A stretch of DNA of 64,000 nucleotides from Methylomicrobium sp051061015 (GTDB lineage Bacteria > Pseudomonadota > Gammaproteobacteria > Methylococcales > Methylomonadaceae). The notes under the pieces were generated by a model. The model searched no databases. It was not told where the DNA came from and saw nothing but the letters and a program-made list of their open reading frames with translations. Positions 8,372 through 17,300 of this stretch are shown piece by piece. Position numbers and translations under genes: made by a program. Location of the stretch: positions 1 to 64,000 of the forward strand of contig JBPFEG010000065.1 of assembly GCA_051061015.1 (NCBI GenBank), read 5' to 3'. Each line of letters starts with the position of its first letter. Positions within the stretch are counted from its first letter, which is position 1.

Positions 8372-9092
8372 TCAGTAGCCTGAAAACTCTTCTGTGCGGA
8401 TGTTGTCGTCGTCAACCCCCGCTTCGCTCAGTATTTGCCGCATCGCCTTCACCATAGCCGGAGGGCCGTCGATGTAGTAGATGGGAAGCGTCAAATCCTC
8501 AATAAATTTCAGCAGCATGGCTTTGCTGATAGCCCCGGTTTCCCCCTGCCACTCGCGGCTGGACTTTTCCATCTGCGTCATCGTACCGACAAAGGTATAG
8601 TTTGGATTGGCAGTGTGGGATTCTCTCAAATCATCCAGAAACGCCGCATCTTCCGGCTTTCGATTGGAATAAAAGACCCAGATTCGGTGTGAAACCTTAT
8701 CGTGAACAGCTTGAAGAATAATGCTTCTCACTGGCAACGCCAATGCCGCCGGTGAGGAAAACAGCGGGAACACTCGCCTTGTTGTGCAACGTGAACGAGC
8801 CATGCGGAGCATTCAGCGTCACTTCCGTGCCTGGCTCCATTGTTTTTAATACCCGCTTGAACGCAGTGTCACGCATTCGTGTCGCCACCATAAGCTCGTC
8901 TTCGTAAGGAGCGCTTGCCAATGAAAATGCGCGTGTGTTCCCCTCGGCGTCTGTTTCAGTAGGGTTGATCAGGGTACAGTCAGCGAATTGGCCGGCTTTG
9001 TAGACAAACCCTGCAGGCTTTTCAAAATGGAACGCCATCGTTCCCTCTGCGATTTCTCGTTTGTATTTCAGTTTGACTTTATAGCTGGGCAT
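8372..9092 (-). pseudogene. FNR-family flavoprotein reductase, frameshifted
   Basis: Two overlapping frames together encode one ferredoxin-NADP-reductase-type protein of about 240 aa. The first (9092-8697) has the FAD part: KAGQFADCTLINP, then TRAFSLASAP (the R-x-Y/F-S box), then FLTGGIGV. The second (from about 8735 to 8372) continues PVRSIILQAV, WVFYSNRKPEDAAFLDDL, the NAD(P)-part YYIDGPPAMVKAM and the C-terminal aromatic EEFSGY. The frames meet in GGIGV/PVRS; a one-base deletion or two-base insertion there restores GGIGV(T)PVRSI. It lies directly upstream of the qNOR gene in the same operon and may have supplied electrons or regulated NO stress. As given, the C-terminal NAD(P)-binding half is out of frame. 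Confidence 0.75.
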
Positions 9093-9122
9093 GGCGTTAT
9101 TTTCCTTCTTTTTGTTGAATAT

Positions 9123-9136
9123 ATTGCGTACGCAAT
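9123..9136. promoter_or_regulatory. Perfect palindrome upstream of the flavoprotein-qNOR operon
   Basis: ATTGCGTACGCAAT is a perfect 14-bp dyad, 31-44 bp before the operon's start codon at 9092. The half-site TTGCG resembles FNR/CRP-type half-sites, but the 2-bp centre is shorter than the 4-6 bp of that family. Likely an operator for an NO- or redox-responsive regulator, by position. Confidence 0.45.
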
Positions 9137-9887
9137 AACACCGCGTTCAGTGGCTGAACGGAAAGCCAACCGGGCGCGGACTCCGGAAAGCCAAAAAATG
9201 AGAAATGACCGCATGCCCGCGCTCCGGTTGAGTACAATAACAGATATTGAGTCTATTTCGACCTCAGTAATTCATTTCCAAGCTGTTTGAAGCGCTGATT
9301 AGCGGTGTTTGTCATCTATCCTGACCGGTCGGCTGCTTTTCAGAGTCGATCAGCCGTTCACTGATAAGTGGCGGGTGACTGTTTCTGTTAAGGGTTGTCT
9401 GATGGCTGCCCATGTGCGCAGGGGTCAGGCAATGACCGACAGAGCTTGGCGGGCAGGCGTCGGACAAGCCTCAAGGGAGGAATCCGCGGGCGACACAGCG
9501 GTGTGTCAGAGCGCCCGACGAGCTATGGGGATTTGAGGTCTTACTTTGGCTGTCGATCTGTAAACTAAACCGATCTGCTGGGCAATCAGCGTATTCAGAC
9601 GCCCATTAATCAGAGTTGCGTTTTCACTTTTTCGTTGCGGTAACGAGTGGAAAGCGGGACTTCTATACCTTCTGACCAAGCCTGTCCGTATCGATTTTCG
9701 CCGATGAATCGGATTGAATTACAAGGAGCACAAGGGAACACGATTGGCGGCCGCACCAATCAGGTAAGACAAAAGAGCTTGAGTGGATTTAAGATAACGG
9801 GAGGGCCATATTGACTTTGAGCCAGTGATAACGGGCTATAAATTATTTCCAATAGGACCCACTCAATTTAAATTTACCGGGATAGAG
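9137..9887. other. Gap with no recognisable gene
   Basis: About 750 bp without a convincing coding frame on either strand. The longest frame (9309-9536, plus) is short, Arg-rich and has no family resemblance. The segment 9365-9530 is GC-rich with many short self-complementary pieces and may be a structured RNA or a decayed element, but I could not match it to a known RNA class or IS end. Confidence 0.4.
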
Positions 9888-10163
9888 TTATTGCAGGCGG
9901 CTTAAACTTGCAAAATATTCCCCCTCTTGTTGTCTTTCAAGAGCGTCAATCTCCAAGACTTTTACTTTGGAATAGTGCTTTGGGGGGTCCATCCCTAACC
10001 TTTTCAGGCTTTGTATTTGATGGGTAATTATGGATTTCAGGGCTTCCAGAGCTTTTTCCTCAGTCGCCCCGTTTGCTATGCATCCGGGTATATCCGGGCT
10101 ATAAGCCGAAAAGCTTTTTGTTAAACCTTTGTTGGTTGGTTGTATAATCGCTAATAATTTCAT
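9888..10163 (-). CDS. HicB-like antitoxin-family protein (orphan paralogue)
   Basis: 91 aa beginning MKLLAIIQPTNKGLTKSFSA, with YSPDIPGCIANGATEEKALE and a following helix. It is clearly paralogous to the 491-709 product (shared K-L-x-A-I-x-Q-P, PDIPGCIA, EKALEALK and a similar K-V-K-V-L-E-I end) but about 20 residues longer at the C-terminus. It is a HicB-type domain without a DNA-binding tail. No HicA partner is found within the flanking AT-rich DNA. The two copies bracket the accessory 0-10 kb region. Confidence 0.7.
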   Translation of the reverse strand: MKLLAIIQPTNKGLTKSFSAYSPDIPGCIANGATEEKALEALKSIITHQIQSLKRLGMDPPKHYSKVKVLEIDALERQQEGEYFASLSRLQ

Positions 10164-10518
10164 TTTTGTTAACTCTAAGTTGAAAATGTGTTGTTAAAAA
10201 CTTACTTTCTCTTTCCGGTGATATTTTTATATCCATTTTGTTTTCTCATCGGGTCAGTTTACATATATGAGTTAAAGATTGTAAACGTTTAAATAACGGT
10301 ACAATAAGTATAGAAAATAGATAAATTAAATATCCATATTCATTAAAACAATATTATCAGCTTGGAATTGAATATTGGTTATTCGAATTGATGGATACTA
10401 AAATCCATCAACGTGATTTTGGTTGCGGGTTTTTATCTAGCGCCCCGACAACGAAAGGAGGGGCCTGCGAAGCAGGTGTCTTAAAGGCGAGGAGGAGGGC
10501 TTATTTGGTTTTTTGGAG
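10164..10518. other. AT-rich gap before deaD 3' end
   Basis: No gene is supported. A perfect 9-bp-arm hairpin TTGATGGAT / ATCCATCAA lies at 10388-10411, and a GCCTGC-GAA-GCAGGT hairpin at about 10465-10482, so a short structured transcript reading plus strand into the terminator at 10519 is possible. Confidence 0.3.
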
Positions 10519-10551
10519 ATTACCAGTCAAATTGACTGGTAATCCTTTTTT
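10519..10551 (+). terminator. Strong rho-independent terminator
   Basis: ATTACCAGTCAA (10519-10530) and TTGACTGGTAAT (10532-10543) are exact complements around a single base, then CC and T6. The T-run is on the plus strand, so it ends a plus-strand transcript arising in the 10.2-10.5 kb gap, while also lying just after the deaD stop on the other strand. Confidence 0.65.
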
Positions 10552-10562
10552 AGGCAGTCAAC

Positions 10563-12320
10563 TTAATCCTGCCGTGCTGCCTTGCCTTTTTTTGAAGTCG
10601 AAGACATCCTTTTTTTGCTTTTGACAACTTTCTTGGCTTCCGTCGAAGGCTTAGCCGATTCGCTCATTTTCGAGATATTCAACCGCTGTCCAGCCACACG
10701 AATTTTTTTAAGCTCCTGGAACAACTCTTTGGGCATCCCGGCTGGCAGTTCGACCGTACTATAGTCGTCTTCGATCTTGATTCGCGCAATATGCTCTCCA
10801 TCCAGACCGGTTTCGTTCGCGATAGCGCCGACGATGTTACCTGGTTTGACGCCGTGCCTGTGGCCGACTTCGATCCGATACATTTCCATTCCTATGCCGG
10901 CAGGCACATCCGTGCGTTTACTCTTGCGTTCGCGTTTTGGGCTTTCTTCCAAGCGTGCGAACTCCTCTCGGTGTTCTTTTGCTTTTTTCGGCGGCTGCTG
11001 CATCAATAACGGCACATCGCCCTGGAACAATTTGGCCAGTGCGGCAGCGATTTCGAGCGCGCTGACATTGTGTTCCATTTGGTATTGTTCGAGCAGTTGG
11101 CTGTAGAAGCTCAATTCCTCGGCCGCCAACGTATCGGTGATGTTTTGCTTGAAACGTGCGATACGTTTATTGTTGATCACTTCGGTCGAAGGCAGATCCA
11201 TTTGCTCGACTTTTTGTTTGGTGGCTTTTTCGATATTGCCAAGCAGCTTTCTTTCACGGGGCGCGACAAACAGAATCGCATCGCCAGTACGCCCCGCACG
11301 TCCGGTACGGCCGATACGGTGGATATACGATTCGGTATCGTAGGGAATGTCATAATTGACGACATGGGTGATCCGGTCAACATCAAGACCCCGTGCCGCC
11401 ACGTCGGTCGCGATCAGGATGTCCAGTTTGCCGGATTTTAGATTCGCGATCGCGCGTTCGCGCAAGGCTTGCGACATGTCCCCGTTGATCGCGGCGGCGG
11501 AAAAGCCGCGCGCTTCGAGACGTTCGGCCAGTTCTACCGTCGCGGTTTTGGTTCTGACGAAAATAATCATCCCATCGAAGGTTTCCGCTTCGAGAATCCG
11601 GGTCAGGGCGTCCAGTTTGTGCAGACCGCTGACCACCCAGAAGCGCTGACGGATGTTTTCTGCCGAGGCGGTAGTCACCTTGATCGTGACCTGTTCCGGA
11701 TCGGTCAAATATTCTTGCGCGATTTTTCGAATCGGAGGCGGCATCGTTGCCGAAAACAGCGCAATTTGCCGACTTTTAGGAGTCTGTTCGAGGATCCATT
11801 CGACATCGTCGATAAACCCCATGCGCAGCATTTCGTCCGCTTCATCGAGCACCAGCGTGCGCAAATTATCCAGTTTCAGCGTGCCGCGCCGCATGTGGTC
11901 CATCACCCGGCCCGGCGTTCCGACGACCACATGCGCACCGCGGTTGAGTTGGCGAAGTTGCGAACTGTAATCCTGTCCGCCGTAAATGGGCAGCACATGG
12001 AAGCCTTTCAGATGTGCCGCATAACGATGAAATGCTTCGGCGACCTGGATTGCCAGCTCACGGGTCGGCGCCAGGACCAGGACTTGCGGATCGCGTTGTT
12101 TCAGGTCGATACGCGACAGAATCGGCAACGCGAAAGCGGCGGTTTTGCCGGTGCCGGTTTGCGCCTGTCCGAGCACGTCTTTGCCTTTCAGCATGAAAGG
12201 AATCACTTGCGCCTGAATCGGCGAGGGAGTTTCATAACCGACATCCTCCAACGCTTTCAGCACGGGCTCGATAAGTGCTAAATCCTGGAATGAGGGTGAT
12301 GAAGGAACAGCTTGGGTCAT
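10563..12320 (-). CDS. deaD: DEAD-box RNA helicase (DeaD/CsdA type)
   Basis: 585 aa. ATP-dependent RNA helicase of the cytoplasm, acting in ribosome assembly and mRNA turnover, especially in the cold. Helicase core 1-375: Q-motif with FQDLALIEPVLKALEDVGY, motif I AQTGTGKT (53-60), PTRELA, TPGR, DEAD in VLDEADEML, SAT in LFSATMP, and motif VI HRIGRTGRAGR. A DbpA-type RNA-binding domain follows near 475-550 (MEMYRIEVGHRHGVKPGNIV). The Lys-rich tail KKVVKSKKRM ... KKGKAARQD probably adds non-specific RNA affinity. It is shorter than E. coli DeaD (about 630 aa) but has the same order of parts. It is transcribed alone, divergent from dapA. Confidence 0.95.
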   Translation of the reverse strand: MTQAVPSSPSFQDLALIEPVLKALEDVGYETPSPIQAQVIPFMLKGKDVLGQAQTGTGKTAAFALPILSRIDLKQRDPQVLVLAPTRELAIQVAEAFHRYAAHLKGFHVLPIYGGQDYSSQLRQLNRGAHVVVGTPGRVMDHMRRGTLKLDNLRTLVLDEADEMLRMGFIDDVEWILEQTPKSRQIALFSATMPPPIRKIAQEYLTDPEQVTIKVTTASAENIRQRFWVVSGLHKLDALTRILEAETFDGMIIFVRTKTATVELAERLEARGFSAAAINGDMSQALRERAIANLKSGKLDILIATDVAARGLDVDRITHVVNYDIPYDTESYIHRIGRTGRAGRTGDAILFVAPRERKLLGNIEKATKQKVEQMDLPSTEVINNKRIARFKQNITDTLAAEELSFYSQLLEQYQMEHNVSALEIAAALAKLFQGDVPLLMQQPPKKAKEHREEFARLEESPKRERKSKRTDVPAGIGMEMYRIEVGHRHGVKPGNIVGAIANETGLDGEHIARIKIEDDYSTVELPAGMPKELFQELKKIRVAGQRLNISKMSESAKPSTEAKKVVKSKKRMSSTSKKGKAARQD

Positions 12321-12475
12321 GAATTTACCTGTAGGATGGGAGATGGACGTTGCAGCCCAGATGTATGAAATTTAACCGCTCATTCTATATTATTTTTGAT
12401 TTGCTTGCAGAATTTCAATAATTTGGGTAATAAAGGCGTTAATAATTACAGGCTGAGTTTTGCCGATTTGCTTGG

Positions 12476-12481
12476 TATAAT
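12476..12481 (+). promoter_or_regulatory. Putative -10 box of the dapA-bamC operon
   Basis: A perfect TATAAT lies 40 bp before the dapA start; GAGGGAG at about 12510-12516 is the ribosome-binding site. No good -35 hexamer is seen at 16-18 bp. Confidence 0.45.
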
Positions 12482-12520
12482 AGAAGAATTCGTACTATTC
12501 ATAATTTACCGAGGGAGTTC

Positions 12521-13396
12521 ATGATTCAAGGCAGTATCGTAGCGCTGGTCACACCGATGTTGGAAAACGGCGAGGTTGACAAGGAAAGTCTGAAAAAACT
12601 GGTCGAATTTCATATCGAGGAGGGTACCGATGGGCTCGTGGCGGTCGGGACTACCGGCGAATCGGCAACCTTGAGTGAAGAAGAGCACTGCGATGTGATT
12701 GCTTCGACAATCGCCTTCGCTGACGGCAAGATACCAGTAATTGCCGGAACTGGCGCCAATTCGACGTCCGAGGCAATTCATCTGACCCGTCGCGCCAGGG
12801 ATCTGGGTGCCGATGCGTGTTTACTGGTAACTCCTTACTATAACAAGCCGACTCAAGAAGGCTTGTTCCTGCATTATCAGGCCATCAACGATGCGGTCGA
12901 CATTCCGCAAATCCTCTACAACGTACCCGGACGAACCGCTTGCGACATGTTGCCGGAAACGGTAGGACGCCTGTCCAAACTCAAAAACATCGTCGGCGTG
13001 AAAGAAGCCACCGGCGACTTGTCCCGTGTCCAAAAAATCCGTGAGTTGTGCGGCGATGATTTCGCGCTTTATACCGGCGACGATGCGACCAGCCGCGAAT
13101 TTTGCCTATTGGGCGGCAATGGCAGTATTACGGTGACCGGCAATGTCGCTCCGAAATTGGTGCATCAAATGCTCGCAGCGGCAATGGCCGGCGATGCCGA
13201 AACTGCGCGGGCGATCGACGAGAAATTGACCGGCCTGCATAAGACCCTGTTTATTCAATCCAATCCGATTCCGGTCAAATGGGCGGTCGCCGAGATGGGA
13301 CTGATGCCGCGCGGCATTCGTCTGCCGCTGACCTGGCTGACGCCGGATTGTTATGATGCCGTCCGAAATGCAATGCGGCAAGCCGGAGTCATTTAA
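12521..13396 (+). CDS. dapA: 4-hydroxy-tetrahydrodipicolinate synthase
   Basis: 291 aa, family length. Condenses pyruvate with L-aspartate semialdehyde in the diaminopimelate/lysine pathway, supplying peptidoglycan precursors. The aldolase class I TIM barrel shows GTTGESATL (pyruvate/ASA binding), Tyr133 in ILYNVPGRTA, the Schiff-base Lys161 in VGVKEATGDL, and the GNGSITVTGNVAP loop. ATG 12521 follows GAGGGAG at normal spacing. bamC starts 6 bp after its stop, the same dapA-bamC order as in enterobacteria. Confidence 0.97.
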   Translation: MIQGSIVALVTPMLENGEVDKESLKKLVEFHIEEGTDGLVAVGTTGESATLSEEEHCDVIASTIAFADGKIPVIAGTGANSTSEAIHLTRRARDLGADACLLVTPYYNKPTQEGLFLHYQAINDAVDIPQILYNVPGRTACDMLPETVGRLSKLKNIVGVKEATGDLSRVQKIRELCGDDFALYTGDDATSREFCLLGGNGSITVTGNVAPKLVHQMLAAAMAGDAETARAIDEKLTGLHKTLFIQSNPIPVKWAVAEMGLMPRGIRLPLTWLTPDCYDAVRNAMRQAGVI

Positions 13397-13402
13397 AACG
13401 CG

Positions 13403-14197
13403 ATGATCAAGCGCAGAAACTTCCTCTTGCCGGTAATGGCGGCAACGCTGAATCTATCAGCGTGCAGCTATATTCAGAGCCTGTTTCCGGACAAGGAAAA
13501 AGAATATCAGTTCACGACCGAAATCCCCCCGTTAGTCTTGCCTCAAGACTTGAGCCAGGGGGCGGCAGGCAAGGCTGTGGAGCCCGCTTCGAAAGCGGAG
13601 AGCGAGCCATTATTAAAAGAGGAAAAAGAGGAAACGGCTGAAACCGAGCCAATGAATAAAGCGGCTGAAAATACCGAAGATTCGGATAAAACCGCCCCGG
13701 AAGAAAAAAGCGAACCGTCTCCTCAACCTGAAGAGACTGGGGAAGCGGTTCAGCAGGAACAGCCTGAAACAAAGCCGGAAACAGCGGAAGAGAACAAGGA
13801 TGACAAAAATGAAAAGGTTCCGGTTGAACTGGTACGCTTTTCCGACGGCGAGCGCCGCTTGAGAATCCCGCGTTCACCCGATAGAGCCTGGCATCTGGTC
13901 AGCAAGGCGCTGAGTCGCAATTCGATTGAAGTGACCCAGCGCGATCAGGATCAGAAGCTGTTTTATGTCCAGTACGATCCGGACGCGAAGAAGGCCGAGG
14001 ACGGGTCACTGCTCGATGAGGCCATTTTTCTGTTCAAAGGATTCGAGGCGAACGAAAAAGAATATTTGCTCAAATTAATCCCGGTCGACGGCAAGACCGA
14101 TCTGGCGGTAACGGACAAGGACTTGAATCCGGTCCCCGATGATGACGCTGCGGTCAAGTTATTACGGTTGCTGGGCGGAACCATTCAAGGAAATTAG
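13403..14197 (+). CDS. bamC: Outer membrane assembly lipoprotein BamC
   Basis: 264 aa. Signal peptide with lipobox LNLSAC (Cys21), so it is lipidated and sorted to the outer membrane, where BamC is part of the BAM complex that inserts barrel proteins. The N-terminal YIQSLFPDKEKEYQ region matches the conserved BamC lasso that contacts BamD. Residues about 50-140 are a Glu/Pro/Lys-rich low-complexity linker, longer than usual. The helix-grip domain follows with RAWHLVSKAL and KLFYVQYDPDA. Only one such domain is evident, fewer than the two in E. coli BamC. Cotranscribed with dapA. Confidence 0.88.
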   Translation: MIKRRNFLLPVMAATLNLSACSYIQSLFPDKEKEYQFTTEIPPLVLPQDLSQGAAGKAVEPASKAESEPLLKEEKEETAETEPMNKAAENTEDSDKTAPEEKSEPSPQPEETGEAVQQEQPETKPETAEENKDDKNEKVPVELVRFSDGERRLRIPRSPDRAWHLVSKALSRNSIEVTQRDQDQKLFYVQYDPDAKKAEDGSLLDEAIFLFKGFEANEKEYLLKLIPVDGKTDLAVTDKDLNPVPDDDAAVKLLRLLGGTIQGN

Positions 14198-14234
14198 TAA
14201 TAGGGTACGCATTTACCGTTGAAGGCAGCGCGTG

Positions 14235-14262
14235 CCCATCCCTGGGTGATGGGTTCATTTTT
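14235..14262 (+). terminator. Terminator of the dapA-bamC operon
   Basis: CCCATC (14235-14240) pairs with GATGGG (14248-14253) around CCTGGGT, followed by TTCATTTTTT. It separates bamC from purL. Confidence 0.7.
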
Positions 14263-14321
14263 TGTGCACTTTCCCGAGTATCACCCGCTCTCTACATTTT
14301 TACATTTTATTCTATCGATTC

Positions 14322-17300
14322 ATGTTGATTATTCCGGGCTCTGTTGCACTTTCCGATTTTCGCGTTACTAAACTGCTAGCCGATTTAAAGGCCGTTGAAC
14401 CGGAAATTCAATCCGTGTCGGCGCGCTTTATGCATTTCGTTGATCTGGAGAGCGATCTGCAAGACCATGAGCAAAATATTCTGAAGCAATTGTTGAATTA
14501 CGGTTCAGACATTGCCGAAATTCCGCGTGAAGGCATTCGTCTGTTAGTCGTACCCCGCCCCGGCACGTTCTCGCCGTGGTCCAGCAAGGCCACCGAAATT
14601 GCGCAGCGCTGTGGACTTGATTCGGTGAATCGGATCGAACGCGGCATTGAATACAGCCTGCAAGCTGGAATGCCTTTGACTGAGTCGATACAACAGCAAT
14701 TGGCGGCATTGCTGCATGACCGGATGACGCAGAGTGTGTTCTACGGCGATCATACGCCGGATTTATTCAGCAAGCATGAGCCGCAACCGTTACAGCGCGT
14801 CGCCATCATTGAGCAGGGCAAGCCGGCGTTACTGCAGGCGAATCAGACCTTGGGCCTGGCGTTATCGGAAGATGAAATCGACTATCTGGTTGCCGCGTTC
14901 GAGGGCCTGGGCAGAAACCCGACCGATGTCGAACTAATGATGTTTGCACAGGCGAACTCCGAGCATTGCCGGCATAAAATCTTCAATGCAAACTGGACGA
15001 TTGACGGCGTCCAGGAAGGCAAAACCCTGTTCGGGATGATCCGGAATACTTCCACGCACAGCCCTGAAGGCATTTTGTCCGCTTACAGCGATAATGCCTC
15101 GGTGATCGAAGGTTTCAACAATCGAGTTTTCCGCCGCGATCCAGTGACCGGCCTTTACGATTATATCGAGGAAGACGCGCACATCCTGATGAAGGTCGAA
15201 ACGCACAATCACCCCACCGCGATTTCTCCTCATCCGGGCGCCGCGACCGGCTCCGGCGGCGAAATACGCGACGAAGGCGCGACCGGCCGGGGCTCCACAC
15301 CCAAAGCCGGTCTGACTGGCTTTTCGGTCTCGCACCTGAAAATCCCGGGTTATGCGCAGCCGTGGGAAGAAGACTACGGCAAGCCGTCTCGGATCGCCTC
15401 CGCGCTGGATATCATGCTCGAAGGCCCGATCGGCGGCGCGGCGTTCAACAACGAATTCGGCCGGCCGAACCTGACCGGTTATTTCCGCAGCTACGAACAA
15501 CCGGCTCCGGGTTCGGCAGGCAACCATTACCGCGGTTATCACAAGCCGATCATGATCGCCGGCGGCCTGGGCTCGATCCGTCCTATGCTGGTCAACAAGC
15601 AACCGATACCAGCGGGATCGCTGATCATCATCCTCGGCGGCCCGGCCATGCTGATCGGGCTGGGCGGCGGCGCGGCCTCGTCGCTGGCCTCCGGTGAAAG
15701 TACCGAAGATCTCGATTTTGCTTCCGTGCAGCGAGAAAACCCGGAAATGCAGCGCCGCTGCCAGGAAGTGATCAATCACTGCAACGCGCTAGGCAGCGAC
15801 TCGCCGATCGTCTCAATCCACGACATCGGCGCAGGCGGTTTATCGAACGCGGTGCCTGAAATCATTCATGACTGCGAGCGCGGCGGCCGCTTCGAACTGC
15901 GCAAGGTGAACAATGCCGACATCGGCATGTCGCCGATGCAGATCTGGTGCAACGAAGCGCAGGAACGTTACGTGGTCGCGATCAAACCCGCGTCGCTCGA
16001 ACAATTCCAGTCGTTCTGTGAACGCGAACATTGCCTGTATGCAGTGATCGGCGTTGCGACCGACGAAGAGCAGCTGCGGCTCGACGACACGCTGCTCGGC
16101 GATACGCCGGTCGATTTGCCGATGTCGGTCCTGTTCGGCAAGCCGCCGCGGATGCACCGGGACGTAAAACGGCAACAGGCGACATTGCAGTCAGTCGACT
16201 TGAGCGGGATTGAAATCCACGAAGCGGTCAAGCGCGTACTGTCGTTCCCGGCTGTCGCGGACAAAAGCTTCCTGATTCATATCGGCGACCGTTCGGTGAC
16301 CGGACTGGTCGCTCGCGACCAAATGGTCGGCCCCTGGCAGATTCCGGTCGCCGATGTTGCGGTAACCGCTGCCGGCTTTTATGCCGAGACCGGCGAAGCG
16401 ATGGCGATGGGCGAGCGGACCCCGCTGGCAGTAATCGATGCGCCGGCCTCCGGCCGCATGGCGATCGGCGAAGCGATCACCAATATCGCCGCCGCTCGGA
16501 TTGAAAAGCTCAGCGATATCAAGCTGTCCGCCAACTGGATGGCTGCCGCCGGCGTTCCGGGTGAGGATGCGGCATTGTTCGACACGGTCGAAACGGTCGG
16601 CATGGAACTTTGTCCTGCGCTGGGCATTGCGATTCCGGTCGGCAAGGATTCGCTGTCGATGAAAACGGTCTGGAAAGACGGAGATCGCGAAAAAACCATG
16701 ACTGCGCCGCTGTCATTGATCATCACTGCGTTTGCACCGGTCACCGAGATCAAGAAAACGCTGACTCCGCAGCTGTCTTGCCAGGCGCATGGCAGCGTAC
16801 TGATGCTGATCGATCTCGGCCAGGGCAAAAACCGTCTCGGCGGTTCGGTATTGGCGCAGGTCTACCGTCAGCTTGGCGATACGAGTCCCGACCTTGACGA
16901 TCCGGGCTTGCTGAAAGCGTTCTTCGAAGCGATACAGAATCTGAACCAGCAAGGCAAACTGTTGGCCTACCATGACAGAGCAGACGGCGGCCTTCTCGCG
17001 ACGGTCGGGGAAATGATCTTTGCCGGACGGTTTGGCGCGGAGTTGATTCTCGATGATCACGGCACGTTACTGCCGGCGTTGTTCAACGAAGAACTGGGCG
17101 CGGTGATTCAGGTGCGCGCCAGTGAAGCGGACGATGTGCTGGATGTCTTGACACAGGCAGGTCTTGGTGAAGTCAGCCGTATCATCGGCCGCGTGGTCGA
17201 GCGCCAGCAATTGACCGTGATCCATGATGGCCGTATTGTTTACAATGCTTCACGCGCCGAAATGCAGGCGCATTGGTCCGAGCTCAGCTACCGAATGCAG

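Noticed and set aside
1..10163. tRNA gene as an integration site for the integrase, and HicA partners
   Set aside because: No cloverleaf with a CCA-type acceptor or T-arm GGTTCGAATCC-like sequence, and no HicA-like frame, was found near the integrase or HicB genes.
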